A stretch of DNA of 64,000 nucleotides from Omphalotus guepiniiformis (taxonomy: Eukaryota; Basidiomycota; Agaricomycetes; Agaricales; Omphalotaceae). Location: NCBI GenBank assembly GCA_028554645.1, contig JAQOOI010000078.1, positions 124,001 through 188,000 on the forward strand, in the 5' to 3' direction. Positions 47,753-60,072 of this stretch are shown in pieces (the first letter of the stretch is position 1; the number at the start of each line of letters is the position of its first letter). The position numbers and the translations under genes were made by a program. Below the pieces are notes generated by a model that had not been told where the DNA came from, did no database searches, and was given only the letters and a program-made list of their open reading frames with translations.

Positions 47753-48493
47753 ATGCGTAGTGACTTGGCTGTTTTCGTGCTTGTAGCGTGCTGCGCTCAA
47801 AGTGAGTACATATTATAATATTGACACAACACCATTTTCTGACGATTATCTTTGTCTTTCGTAGGGGCGTTTACTCAGTTCACATCATTATATATCCCAG
47901 GCTTCGATCCGCAACCTATCAGTGCTGATATCTTGGGAGTTGACTCCGAAGGTCGCACGACTTGGGCTCTACATGCAGGAACTCCTACAGGCACCTTCAG
48001 ATCTCAGGACTCCTTCCCTGGGACTGGTAAGCGCATCTTGCATCTTTTTATAACGCAAGGGCTACTCCGTCTAACTTAACCCTATCAACTAGTCACTGTT
48101 GTAGAAGGTGCTAACGACGCAGTGGAGACTTACGTCGACGTCGACGGTGGTTTTACTGCTGGGGAAACTTGTACCTTCTCTGGAGGATTAGCCATCTGCA
48201 ACGTAGACGTAAACGGAACACCTGACACAGAAACCGAAACCGTTTCACCTTTCGCGGTACAACTCGGCTCGACAGCTGTGATTACTGGAGGTGCGGACTC
48301 TAGCCCTACTGGCTCCTCGACCAGCTCCTCGCAGACTTCGTCGGGCGGCTCGAGCTCCCGCGCCAGCTCAAATCCTGGATCAGCCTCTGCCGCTTCGCCG
48401 ACACAAGGAAACTCTTCCTTTAAAAACACGGCCATTGCTTCTTCTAGTCTACTGTTGGGGATCATTACTCTCTTTACTGTTGCCTTGCTGTAA
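47753..48493 (+). CDS. secreted Ser-rich, probably GPI-anchored protein
   Basis: Exon 1 encodes a signal peptide (RSDLAVFVLVACCAQ). An intron at 47801-47863 joins it in phase to AFTQFTSLYIPGFDPQ. A second intron follows FPGT. The body is about 110 residues with two cysteines in TCTFSGGLAICNVD. A long Ser/Gly/Pro/Ala tail, likely O-glycosylated, ends in a hydrophobic stretch (SSLLLGIITLFTVALL) without charged residues. This is the layout of a GPI-anchored cell-surface protein. I do not know the domain; similar small proteins are common in agaric genomes. The next frames downstream may hold a related, broken gene. Confidence 0.75.
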
Positions 48494-49422
48494 CGTTCGG
48501 CTTTCCTGTCTTTAAAATTCGTACACTCCTTTTTGTCAATTCATGGGTTTTGGTTGGTTCTTGTGACGTGGTTCCTTGTGAAGATTGAACAACATGATCA
48601 TGAGAGCTCATCCTTACTAGACTGAGGTAGAAGGCCTATGTCGAAATCGCTGACTTGGCTTACTGTTGTGTGTCTAGTCTCACAAGGTGCGCTTCTTTCA
48701 TAACTACGCGGATTTGCTTACTTACGGTGCATCATGTATTTCAGGTACTTACGCATCAGCGCTCATTCATCGATGATTCTGACTCGCACTGTGCACATTG
48801 TCAGTCGGCGGTGTCATGCGACAAACAATGCAATTTGCAATTTGCAACTACGGTGACCCGGAAAGAAACGTCGCTGGTCGCTGTAGAGAACGGGCCTGGA
48901 GACTGTCTGGAGCTATGCTATGGTCATATCACCTGGCAGCACAACTCCGTTTGCGAGTCGAGGTTTACCGTTTTAACCCTCCAGCGGCAGCAACATCAAC
49001 ATCGAAATAAACAATTGCCTCGAACTCTCTAAGATCTCAGAAAATCCGGGTACGCGGCTCTCCAGGCTCAAGGGCCGTCTCAAGCATCTAGCAAGGCGCA
49101 GGCTCAAGATTGAGTCCTGCTCCTGGGACCTGCGCGCTCTGAACTCTTAGTCGAGGACGATTTTCAGAAGTTCATAAGAAATCGTTCCATGTCACATTGT
49201 GGCCCCATCTCATCAGTCGGCGGCGTCAGCACACTTACTTACTCACATTGCGGTAATCCCGCTACGTTAGTCATGGTGCATGATTGGCCTATTGTCTTTT
49301 GTCTTCCGCAGCTTTGGCATATATATTGCCGATTGCTTTGTTCAAGGATGATAGATGTGACCGCCGCCAAAACGTCGCATTATGCCGCTTTGAAACCCTA
49401 TCGGAATCTTCAAACGTGCTGG
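48494..49422. other. region between the secreted protein and the retrotransposon
   Basis: This region contains an ATG at 48638 followed by a leader resembling a signal peptide (SKSLTWLTVVCLVSQ) and a good donor/acceptor pair, but the joined frame stops soon after. It may be a decayed paralogue of the secreted protein upstream. The interrupted ORF at 49189 onward is listed separately. Confidence 0.3.
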
Positions 49423-49426
49423 TGGT
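49423..49426. repeat. target site duplication TGGT, left copy
   Basis: The 4 bp directly before the LTR start (TGTCAG) match the 4 bp directly after the 3' LTR end (62718-62721). This supports a single integration event. Confidence 0.75.
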
Positions 49427-49998
49427 TGTCAGTAAAGTCATAAGTTTCCCACGAAAAACACCCAACTCCGTGATGTTTGTTCCTGTAAGCCAGCCATGCT
49501 CAAAAGGGGAGACTAATTCTAGTATATAAAGAAAAGGAAATTAGGAGAACATTAGGGAAAGGAATAGAATGTGGTGGAAACTTACAGAACATGGTAGAAT
49601 GTTGTAGAATAATCTAGGAGATTCAAGAAGAATTTCTATTTTAGGAAGAAAAAGACATATAAAAAGCAAGTTTTTTTGTAGATAGAAAAATATATACACC
49701 CCAGGATATACGCCTCAGACATACTTTCAGTTGATCTCAGAAAAGATCAGTTTAGCTACAAAGTACAGTTACTTTGTTCATAACATTCGTCAATAAGAGT
49801 CCCGAGTGACTCATCACCATTGCTCACAGTACACGGAAGTGCTGTCAGAATACTTTGATCCGATATCAAATCAATCACTCTTATCTTATCATATCCCTCT
49901 CTTAAAAACCCTTATTCGCAACCAACTGGGTGCAGGCAACTAAAGATACGTTCCCGCGACACTCAGAGATATTTAGATAAAACTCTAAATACCTGACA
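49427..49998 (+). repeat. 5' LTR, 572 bp
   Basis: It starts TGTCAG and ends CTGACA, a 6-bp terminal inverted repeat. It contains TATATAAA at 49523-49530 as a likely promoter element. It differs from the 3' LTR by one extra T in a T-run (7 versus 6) near 49671-49677. Confidence 0.95.
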
Positions 49999-50005
49999 TC
50001 TTATT

Positions 50006-50021
50006 GGTGACCACCGCAGGG
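50006..50021 (+). other. possible primer binding site
   Basis: TGGTGACCACCGCAGG begins a few bases after the 5' LTR and has the TGG start expected for pairing to a tRNA CCA end. I could not assign the tRNA by eye. Confidence 0.35.
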
Positions 50022-50061
50022 GGAAAATAAGGGTTTAAGCTCTTTATTATTCCTCTGTTTT

Positions 50062-51690
50062 ATGACTATCACTCCGGATTTCACCACATACCGAGAACCA
50101 GAACCTCAGCTTACTCCTGAGGCTATTGAACCCAATTCATATCAAAGCTATTTTGATCACCAATCTACCGAATCTCTAGCAATTTCAGAAGTTTCAACCC
50201 CAAGTCCCTCAGAAGTGCAGTTTGAACCTTTAAACTGACTTATCATCTTCTGAAGAGTCCATCAATATCCCTAATATGACACAATCCAATGTCCCTGAAT
50301 CCACATTGGAACTGCAGTTCCAGAACCCAATATTTCTATTGCTCCTACCACAAACAACAAAGTCAGTGGAACCTCTGCAGAACTACCTGCCAGAGGAGCT
50401 CGTGAAGCACCCCTCACCTTCACAGGAGAAAATACAACCGAAATTGAGGATTTCATCATCAATCATTATGAGCAGCTTTTGGCCAAATACAATGTCATTA
50501 ATGATCGAATTTAAATGTGATGGAATTCTGGACTATTGTTCCTCCTCAGTCAAAACCTTTATACGATCCACCCGTCAATACCACACCGGAGTATGGGCTA
50601 CTCTCAAGCTCACCTCTTGAAATCATATGATGCAGAAAGGGCTAGGCTGAAGTACAGACCTAGTGATGTGCAGGCATATGCTAGAAAATCTAGGAAGACC
50701 ATCATTGATAGCCTTTCTAGATGGTGAAGTTATGACAGAGGATATCAGAGTAGAGCTGGAGACCTACATGCTACCCACAAACTCTCTGACTTTGAATATG
50801 CCTCATACTTCTGGGCAGGAATACCCCCTACTCTTCAAAGTGTTTTAGAAGACAAATTAGCTCAGAGATATCCAGCTCATGACACTCGTACCCCATACTC
50901 CCTGGAGCAAGTCTGTCAAGCAGCGGAAGCTTATTTCCAGAGAGATAAGTTCACATCCATGATGTTAGACGCACCTGCATACGGTGTGCATATGGATGAA
51001 GAAAGTACAGATGATTCTTCTGACTCGGAGGATTCAGATGATGATTCGGGAGGATGAGAAACGTAAAAAGCGACGAAGGATCAAGAAGGATAAAAAGAAG
51101 ATCAAGAAGGAGCGCGAAGCTCGGAGAAAAGCTCGTGAAACAGATAGACGAAGATGATGAATTAAAGAAGGAAGAAAAAAATGCATACCTCTAAACCGCA
51201 AGGACACGCAGATGAAGTCCTCGGAAATTATTCGCCAGCTTAATAGTATGAATATCAACGATCCAACCTATCCAGTTCTGTACTACAAAGCTATGGCTAT
51301 GGATCAGTCAGGTCAGGCAAAAACTATGCGTACGGCAGCCATCAGTTAACACAGGGGAAGGAAGAATGCTGGTACCTAACCCTAGGAATCGTTATCCTAA
51401 TTCAAGTCAATCTCGAACATATGAAAGCACGGAATCAATCAGAAGTTGCTACCTGTTATGGCTGTGGACTTCCAGGGCATCGTATGAATGAGTGTGGGGT
51501 AATTGCTCAGAGAGTTCAACAAGGGGACTTGATATTCAACAACAATACAGGGAAATATACAACTAAAGAAGGAATGGCTATTATTCTACAACGTGGGAGA
51601 ATCGTTAATACAAGCGCTAGACCGACAACTTGGGGAGAAAGTGACAACGAACTCTCGAGCAATGTATGTAACTCTTTAAGACCCTACTCG
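50062..51690 (+). pseudogene. gag region with zinc knuckle, frameshifted
   Basis: The ATG at 50062 opens MTITPDFTTYREPEPQLTPE and meets a stop at about 50238. Gag-like sequence then continues in other frames: IEDFIINHYEQLLAKYN, YRPSDVQAYARKSRKTIIDS, PYSLEQVCQAAEAYFQRDKF. An acidic/basic low-complexity stretch follows, then a zinc knuckle at 51454-51495 (CYGCGLPGHRMNEC, spacing C-x2-C-x4-H-x4-C) inside an open frame at 51421-51693. At least four frame changes separate these parts. The role would be particle formation and RNA packaging. As written, no single frame encodes a full Gag. Confidence 0.8.
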
Positions 51691-52615
51691 TAGTTTTTAC
51701 GCTACAGCGCCGCAAGTCGTTCTGCCAGAGGAGGAAGAGGACGAAAGGAGCGAAGACGAAGAAGAAGGAGACGACGAAGAATGGAGCGGCGACGAAGATA
51801 TGTTGAGCGACGAGTATACAACGATGAAGACTATGAGGCGATAATGAAGACGAAGACGAGGAAGAGCTGATTCAACGGGTAGCAACAGTTTATACGGTCT
51901 AGGGTGTACGAAGCTTGATAGAACGAAGGGTAGAGGAAGAGAGTGGCGAGAAAAGATCCAAGCTACACCAAGGGAGGCAGCACGAAGCCGACGCATTACT
52001 AAACCACCTTTGCGACCAGACGGAACGAGGGAGCCCTGGAACGCGAAGATTAAAGCCCAGGTGCAGCGTCGATCCGAAAAAAGAGGTTGTAGTCATCCCA
52101 TCTTCTCACACAGGCGTGAATAGGCCGTTGAGTCCTGACAGAGGCATGACAGACGAACGAAAGGAAAGTGCTGAAGGGTTGAGAAGGAGCCGGAAGAGGA
52201 GGGCGCAAGCCAAAGAATGGAAGTGGAAGAAGACATAGTCCCGAAAGAACCAAAAACCTTATGATGCCCGACCGACGCGTAAGCTCAAACACGTTCGGCA
52301 GGAGGATACTAAGCCACTTACCAAGCTTTAGTAACAACTCCTCAGTCAGCTCTGCCAGTACAACCCAAGGATACGGCAATTGGGAGTCGAAAGAAGCCGA
52401 GAGAGAATACCAGAACGCGTCTCGGAGCTGAATCGAAATATTAATCAGACCGGCGTGTTACAACGAATTCTAGATGCAAATGTGACCCTACCAGTGAAAG
52501 AAATCCTGGGATCTTCGAAGGAATTGTCGACGTCACTCGCGGAAATGATAAAGCTGAAGAATCCTAAGGCCTGAGAGTTGAGGAGCACGAATCTGAGATC
52601 CTTGCAATCCAAAAA

Positions 52616-53110
52616 TTGGGACAGGCATTTTTTGGGTCAAACACAACGTTTGCGGGGAATGGGCCGCTCATTGAAATAACTTTGGAATATAGAGGACGAG
52701 AAATACGAGGAATTATCGACACTGGCTCTGAATTAAATGTCGTTAGTAAGAAGGTATGCGAGGACATCATTGGCGTACCTATTGACACTTCACAAACTTC
52801 GACGATGAGTGACGCAAACGGCGGGGAAGGCCAACTAGTCGGAGTAGTGCAGAATGTAAGGATGACTTGCGGAGGAGCTGAGACACGCGCAGATTTTTTC
52901 GTGGGAGAGAAAGTGCCCTTCGACATGCTACTAGGAAGGCCGTGGCAAGTATCAAACAGAGTTTCCATAGATGAGCGACAAAAAGGGACGTACCTGGTCT
53001 TTAAAGACAAAAGAACATGGAAGCCGCTATACGAGTTTATTCATCACGGGCCAGCCAGCTCTCGTCGTGGAAACCCACCCCTCGTCCTTTCTCGAAGTCG
53101 TTCACGTTGA
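52616..53110 (+). CDS. retroviral-type aspartic protease of the retrotransposon
   Basis: This open frame of about 164 codons is part of the polyprotein rather than a stand-alone gene. The catalytic aspartate lies in IIDTGSELNVVS (Asp codon at 52718-52720). The flap and second half follow, with the family phrase FDMLLGRPWQVSNRVSIDER at about residues 102-121. It would cleave Gag-Pol during particle maturation. Upstream, the frame is broken between the zinc-knuckle region and the protease. Confidence 0.85.
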   Translation: MGQAFFGSNTTFAGNGPLIEITLEYRGREIRGIIDTGSELNVVSKKVCEDIIGVPIDTSQTSTMSDANGGEGQLVGVVQNVRMTCGGAETRADFFVGEKVPFDMLLGRPWQVSNRVSIDERQKGTYLVFKDKRTWKPLYEFIHHGPASSRRGNPPLVLSRSRSR

Positions 53111-53128
53111 AGCGGAACACATTCAAGA

Positions 53129-56100
53129 ATGAGTTCACCAGACGCGGCAGCGGACTTTGAAATTTCAAACTCCGCTGGGACTCCCAATTCGAGCCACGCC
53201 GCAAACGCGTCTTCATTTTCGAACTCTGTATCACCTTACTCACATCCTATTGGCGCACAAAGGGTTGAAGAAGAAGATGGGATTTTCACTCACGACATCT
53301 ATGACCCTCAGGATTTTTCATTACGAAGGGAGGAACAATTTTACAGGAAACACGACCGAAATAAGCAGGACGACCCAGGAGGAAATGGACGCGCGGAAGA
53401 GGAAAAAGAGGAGCGAAATGTACTTGAGGTAAAACACCAGCTTATTCCTCGAGATTTTGGATTTAAACTCGTTTATTATGGATCAAGATTTTACACCCTG
53501 TTTACGTTGGGAATACTTTGGAAAATTCAGAATTGGATCGAACGATTTGTAGGTTCTATAAAAGACGCGTCAAGCTCGGAATCTACTTCAAAACCCCCAC
53601 ATCACGTCCTTCTCGTACACTCACCACGTCGCTAGTCACGCTGGCATTCACACTCAGTTCAATTTTTTCCATGGAGCATCCACCCGATCACGACATTCCA
53701 CCCCACCTACCATCTCAGCACATTTCGACTACCCCAGTAGAGAGCGCTACTCTAGCTGGGAAATACTACCCCAGCCGCGAATCATCCGCCTCCCGACAGC
53801 GACCAAGGGATAGCACGTCACGACCTGAGTTTTTGGGACCTTCCTTTCAATCAAGCCCTTATACAACTTTGTAGCGAGGAGATACGAGGCATTGGGGATG
53901 GGAACATACCCGTCCAATCCTGTAGTACTTGTGGGGGCCCAATCACGTTCATCCCCGATCCGTTTCGACGACATTGGCCACCCCATGTACGAAACCTTAT
54001 CATGCTTGATGGCGTGGCAGGACGACTTAACCATAGTGGCGGCCTTCACGATTCTCAGGATTACGCACCTATTACTATGATGACAGGCCATGCTCGTGTT
54101 GTTTTTTACCCTGATACCAACAATAATACACGTTACGCGAAGTACGCGTTGCCGGTCATTGGAGAACATGAAGCTCGAACGAAAGTATGGGCATTTGGCT
54201 AATCAAATGAGAGGAAGGATGGATCAGGTAAATTTGTTTTATAATTGCGAAAAGCAAGCGTTGGACACACCTTTTAAACAGATACTCTTCTGCCGGGCAG
54301 AAAAGGAACAAGAACACGAGCGACGACGTTTAGCGGAGGAAATATCGGACAAAAATGATACCTCTCGCAAAGATGACCCTGCACCCCAACAACAGCTCTA
54401 ATTCGCCTCATTCGATGCTCCACAAAGCCCGTCTAGCCCATCCATACTCCCCTGTTCCACCGTCGTCGTCAAACGAAACATCTTTGGATAGTCAGGAGTT
54501 CCCGCACAAGTCCTATATACGTTGCCACGTTCACCGACTCCTCGCAGCCCATCTCCTTACGTTGTCAGCAGTCCTTCGTTGGCGTATCCTTCATCGTCGC
54601 CAGAAGCACAACCAGAGATTGAAGTAGTTGCGAGGACCAATTCGCCGACCATAGTCGAAAGTCAAGGGGAGAATGTATCAGTCAGCAATGAATACACGGA
54701 GGAAAGGAGAGGAAACGCACCTGAGATATGAAGGAAGGCGTCATAGTGGAATTAGGATGGCTAGATTGGGTGCAGAAGGCGAAGAAGATGGAATCAGAGT
54801 ACGCGAAGTGATTAATGTCGACGAAGATGACGATGAGGATATGGATATCGAATCGAGTTGGCAATGGCGAATGTGATGAGTTGGAAGGACGATAGCGAAG
54901 AAGACATGGATCAGGAAATGGAGGAAGGCGAGAGTAGCACCCCGGGTACAGGAAGGAAGCTTAGAGTCAGAAGACGACAATGAATTCAGTTACGATAGGG
55001 ATGAATCTAGCGAAGACCACCCCATGACGCCGTGTGTATACTCCAAATCCTGTTAAAACACTTTCTGCCCGAGGAACGCGAAGCTGTCATCCCCACCGAA
55101 TTACCACTCCTTCCTTCCCGAAGATCAGCGAATGACGGCGGATAGACAGAACGTGAGTACACTACGCTCTGCCTGGAGGAAAGCTGTTAGCTTACGACGT
55201 ATCGCGTTCTTCAACCAACAGCCCGAGGCTCTGGTTTTGTATCGTTTGCGAGTTACTCAGCCTTTTAAAGAAGCGCATGCGTTTAGGATCAGAAACACGC
55301 TCACCATATGCGTCAGACACACCCAGAACCCGGAATTGCCAGAGCAAACCGGTCCAGCAAACTATCCTGTGCGCTACAAAGAACGTCTGCAGAATACTCC
55401 GGAACAACGTAGATATTGTCGTGAAGCGGCCCGACGTCAATTTTGGACTTACCTTTGACACCAATGGCTGGAGGATATCCAGTACATCCTTATGCTCCTG
55501 TTACCATTCCATCTCCACCTGCTTTCGAATCACTCCTGCCACCTCCTTTCAATCCGAACTCAACGAGCCGATGAGCTCGAGGATTGGAATTTTATGCACA
55601 TTTTTGGGGATGCAGACTCAGCCCGAGCGGGCTACTGGTGGGACAAGCGCAGTTTCTTTTGGTATGGAAGGATTTTGTTGATGAAAGGAATGATGCATTT
55701 AGCCGAGTATATGATTATTCGAGGACTCGTAGACGAATTTCAGCGCGAATGGACAACGATGGATATAGCCTGGGTGGATCGTCATCCAGGAAACCCCTTG
55801 TTGAGTCTTGAAGAGCGACGTTGGTTGTGGGCAATGGGAGTAGTGGCTGGGAAGCATAATGAGGAAGAATTGTGGGGAGCTATCCAGCTCATTTCGTTCG
55901 CCTACTACTACGACGACCCGGGCATTCGCTATATAGTTCGAAAGGAGCTAATTCCGATCCTTCCAGACCCTTGCCGCTCACCAACTCTTTTACATTCGAC
56001 GACTATCTTAATACGAAAGGAGTATACATAGCTCGTCACCCCCCTATAATTCGTTGCCACGGTGCGGTGCGAGGCTTCACACAGGACGACCCGCGCTATT

Positions 56101-57322
56101 CCCCAGAACCTGACGGATTTCCTTACCCACCTGGAGACCGACCGCCGACGACTCATGAATGGAGGAATTTATGTTATCAACAAGAATTACGATACGGACC
56201 TGCTACTCGTAGTTGGGAAGACGCTGTCAAGGAAGGACGAAAACCAGGCTACAAGCGCCACCCGAGAGGGAGAATCTACAACTGAAATCATCTCAGAACT
56301 TACACCCACTGTTGCTGTTTCGTAATCGCTACGCCCCGCACCACCATTTAGCTTGATTCGTATCCATGAGTTCACTACCATTTTTTTTATCGTTCCCCGC
56401 GCTCATCAACTTTCACAACAATTGTCATGGCACAGAATACATTTGTTAGCTTATATGACAACAACCGAAATCGAACGACTCCGAACTGCGCTGCGACTTA
56501 CGCGCCAATCGCAGTTCAACTTGCCAATCAATCTGCCACTTCAACTTCATCTTCTTCATCTACCTCGTCCTCAGCGTCTTCGTCTTCGTCACCCCCTTCT
56601 CGACATCTTCGTCAACAAAACCGTTGAAACCCCCGCAGGCACCTGCATTTATCCCTTGCGTGCCGAACCACGTTACGTTGACCGACCCGACTCCCCGCTC
56701 CATTATGCCTCGCTTCATCAACTGTGTATTACCGCATCGCGACCCTCGTCGATCTCACGCCCGTTCGCGAGCGTTTGCGGCAATAATTCGACCTTACCTT
56801 CCTCAGCCTTCGTCGGCTGTAGTTTCGCCAGTTCATGTTACTCAGAACCCCTCCCCTCTTGCGTCTCTTTCCCCAACGACTGAATCAAATAGCTCAAGAC
56901 CCATCTCTTTCAGTACCTTCTGTAATACAACCTTCGATAATTGTAACTCCGTCGTCGTTCGAGTCCGTTTCAGTATCAGCCAAGACACTACGCAACCGCA
57001 GGAAACGTCATGCACGGAAGCAGCGACGAGGAAAGGCACGCGAACGTGCCGAGCTATTATCAATCACTTCGCAGCAAGAGGAGCCAACAGCCATATACTT
57101 GTTAAATCTGTTTGCACATTTGCTAGCTACCTAAGTTTTTCTTGGTTGTCAGATTTATGGAGCTTTGTACATTGTATCATCACTTTACCCTTCTCAATTA
57201 GTAGTTTCTCTAGTTTCTCTATGATATTCTCAGAATTTCAACCCCACTCCTTTCTTTATGCTACTTATGTATTTACAATCCACCTCTGCTCAGTGTTTAT
57301 TGAATTTTTGTGCTACTTATGA
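53129..57322 (+). pseudogene. extra coding block between protease and RT, frameshifted
   Basis: About 4 kb of coding-like sequence lies between the protease and RT. It contains open stretches in changing frames: 53129-53635, ending in the hydrophobic phrase FYTLFTLGILWKIQNW; 55132-55458; and 55492-56031, a Trp/Tyr-rich globular-looking segment (GYWWDKRSFFWYGRILLMKG). That continues in another frame to about 56285 (FTQDDPRYSPEPDGFPYPPG). From 56430 to 57050 a Ser/Thr/Pro-rich frame follows. I recognise no catalytic motif. Similar long linkers occur in agaric Ty3/gypsy elements, but the function is unknown. Alternatively a second element or captured host gene inserted here, though I see no nested terminal repeats. 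Confidence 0.55.
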
Positions 57323-57867
57323 ATCTATTATCATTCTTGGCTCATTGTTGTTGAATCCTTTTTCTACCAGCTACAATTCCTCATGTTTGAGTTATGTTCT
57401 AGTGCTTGTCTTTGGTTTGTTTTATCCTCCCCCACTCAAGACTCAGGTATTCAAGACTTTCAGGTCTTACCAGTGTTTCAGAAACTTAATACAATTAGTT
57501 TTCAATTGTTACCATCTACTACGTAGTTGGAATACAAGGTTCTTTCAAAGGGTACTCGTGGACTAGCAGTATTAGGGGTACAGAAATTCGTACGAAACGA
57601 ATAATTCCAGAATATCGAAGCTTTCTTGTACGACACAAGAAAAAGGAAATGGCATTTTGCAAAGTATCAACACAAGAAGGAAATTGAAGGCTAATCGAAG
57701 CCTACGTCTGGACAGAGACGGTACGATACCATCCAGTTATCTCTCCCCGGTGGAGACACAATGGAATTTCAACCGGAAGATGATGATGAATATATAGTGT
57801 TACCGACTAACACTAAGGAATATGAAGATACCGAATGTCTTCATAGTCGCGGAATAACAAAGGACAA

Positions 57868-58024
57868 GAACTATAAAGTGCTACCGATTAGCGACCAAGG
57901 AATTTAGAGATCCCGATGATCTCAACTGTCACCGATTGGCAGTAAACTGATGAATATAAGGCACTACCGGATTAGTGTCCAGGAGATGAAAGATAACAAT
58001 AATCTTCACTGTCAACGATTGGCA
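57868..58024 (+). repeat. imperfect tandem repeat, about 75 bp x 2
   Basis: Two related copies (57868-57942 and 57953-58024) share the pattern ATAA-GT/CACTACCG-ATTAG at the start and a CTGTCA-CGATTGGCAG end. A weaker upstream copy starts near 57793. They lie just before the first recognisable RT upstream region (AYKRVGRKVKPVS). Confidence 0.55.
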
Positions 58025-58029
58025 GGAAC

Positions 58030-60072
58030 AATTTTTACAGCTTACAAGCGTGTAGGAAGGAAGGTTAAACCGGTATCAACATGGATGCCACCTGACTCAA
58101 AAGTCAAGAGACAAATAACTCTGAAGACCCTATGTTATCATGTCAGCATTACCGGTGCGACCACCGGAATTTGCGCCAACCGGGCGTATAACACAAGAAA
58201 GAATGGACATACTAGATGTGAATCCAGCAGGATTCCTCACCAGTGAAGAAGAGAAATTGATCAAGCATGTATTATGTGTCAATAATGAAGCATTGGCATT
58301 CGAAGACGTGGAACGAGGGAACTTTGAAGGATTCTTATTTTTCACCCTATGTCATTCCAACAGTACCACACAAACCTTGGGAATATCGCAATATACCTAT
58401 TCCACCCGGCATCTTAACAAAGGTTATGGACGTGCTTAAGCTCAAGATAGATGCGGGAGTATACGAACCAAGCGATTCATCATATCGATCAAAGTGGTTC
58501 TGTGTGCTCAAGAAGAATGGGAAGCTAAGAATTGTCCATGACTTACAGCCCCTTAATAAAGTGGCTATACGGGATGCAGGGATGCTTCCTATTGTGGATG
58601 ACTTCGTAGAAGGATTTGCAGGACGACAAATCTACACTGTGTTCGACCTATTTTGGGGATTTGACGCCCGCAAAATTGATCCTGTGTCACGTGAAATGAC
58701 AGCATTCATGACACCTCTAGGATTACTTCAGATTACATCTCTACCCACAGGATTCACCAATTCCCCTTCGGAATTTCAAAAATGCATGGTTTTTGTATTA
58801 CAGGAAGAAGTGCCAAACATTGCCAACATATTCATAGATGACTTGGCGATAAAAGGACCTAAAACACAATACTTGGATAGTACAGGGGAACCTGAGATTT
58901 TACCTGGAAACCCCAAAATACGACGCTTTGTGTGGGAACACATTCAAGATATCCATCGTATTATGCATCGAGTAAAAATGGCAGGTGCTACATTTTCGGG
59001 GCATAAAGCACAAATCTGTAAACCCGATGTATTAATCGTTGGACAACGATGTAATGCACTAGGACGAATCCCAGACACTAGCAAAGTGGATAAAATCAAG
59101 AATTGGTTGGAACTAAGAACCCCTAAAGAAGTAAGGCAGTTCTTAGGATTATGTGGAACCGTCCGGATTTGGATTAAAAATTATTCCATGATAATCAAAC
59201 CTCTCACCAAGCTATACCATAAAAATAAAGACTTTGTGTGGGGAGAGGAGGAGGAACTGGCCTTTCAGGCAATAAAGGAAGCAATCACAGATGCCCCAGC
59301 TATGCGACCTATCGACTATGAATCAGACAACCCAGTAATCTTATCAGTAGATTCATCCTTCATGGGGACTGGAATGATATTGTCACAACTAAATGAAAAG
59401 GGTCAAAGAATACCTGCTAGATATGGATCCATACCCATGAGCGAACGGGAATCTCGTTACTCTCAACCAAAATTGGAACTATTTGGGTTATATCGGGCAT
59501 TGCGCCACTGGAGGTTATATTTAGTGGGTGTTAAGAAGCTAATTGTGGAAATGGATGCCCAATATGTAGCAGGCATGCTCAAGGAACCGGACATACAACC
59601 CAATGCTACAATCAATCGATGGATCCAAGGGATCCTATTGTTTGATTTCGATTTGGTACATATACCGGCCGAGCGTTTTAAGGGTCCAGATGCGTTGTCA
59701 CGAAGACCAGTTTTTGCTGGAGAAGTGATAGAATCAGATGATGACACCTGGTTAGACAGCATTGCATTATGGATCCGACAACCAACAGAACCCTTGATTC
59801 TGAATACTCAATTGGCGGTACTCTACAATACACCATGTTTGATTTCACGTGAAATCAAGGAGGGACAATTGCGTAATATCAAACAGTTTCTAACCACTCT
59901 AGAAACTCCTAGCTTCCCATCGGTACAGCTTAAGAAGCGGTTTCTGCGACAAGCTCAGAAATATCTGCTGAACGGAGAGCGATTGTTTCGCAAAGTCAAA
60001 ACAGGACTTCCTTTGTTAGTGGCACTTAATGGAAGGCAACGGTTTAAACATACTTTTACAGGCCCACGATAA
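58030..60072 (+). CDS. reverse transcriptase / RNase H region
   Basis: The main frame (58267-60072) covers the RT palm and fingers: KWFCVLKKNGKLRIVHDL and YTVFDLFWGFDARK. The active site is FIDDLAI (Asp codons 58837-58842), an F-I-D-D variant of YxDD. RNase H follows, with the first Asp in ILSVDSSFMGTGM, the Glu region YSQPKLELFGLYRALRHW, and the Asp in VEMDAQYVAGML. Upstream of 58330 the conserved lead-in (YKRVGRKVKPV, then PPEFAPTGRITQERMDILDV) is in two other frames, so at least two single-base shifts break the N-terminal part. RT and RNase H residues themselves are intact. Confidence 0.93.
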
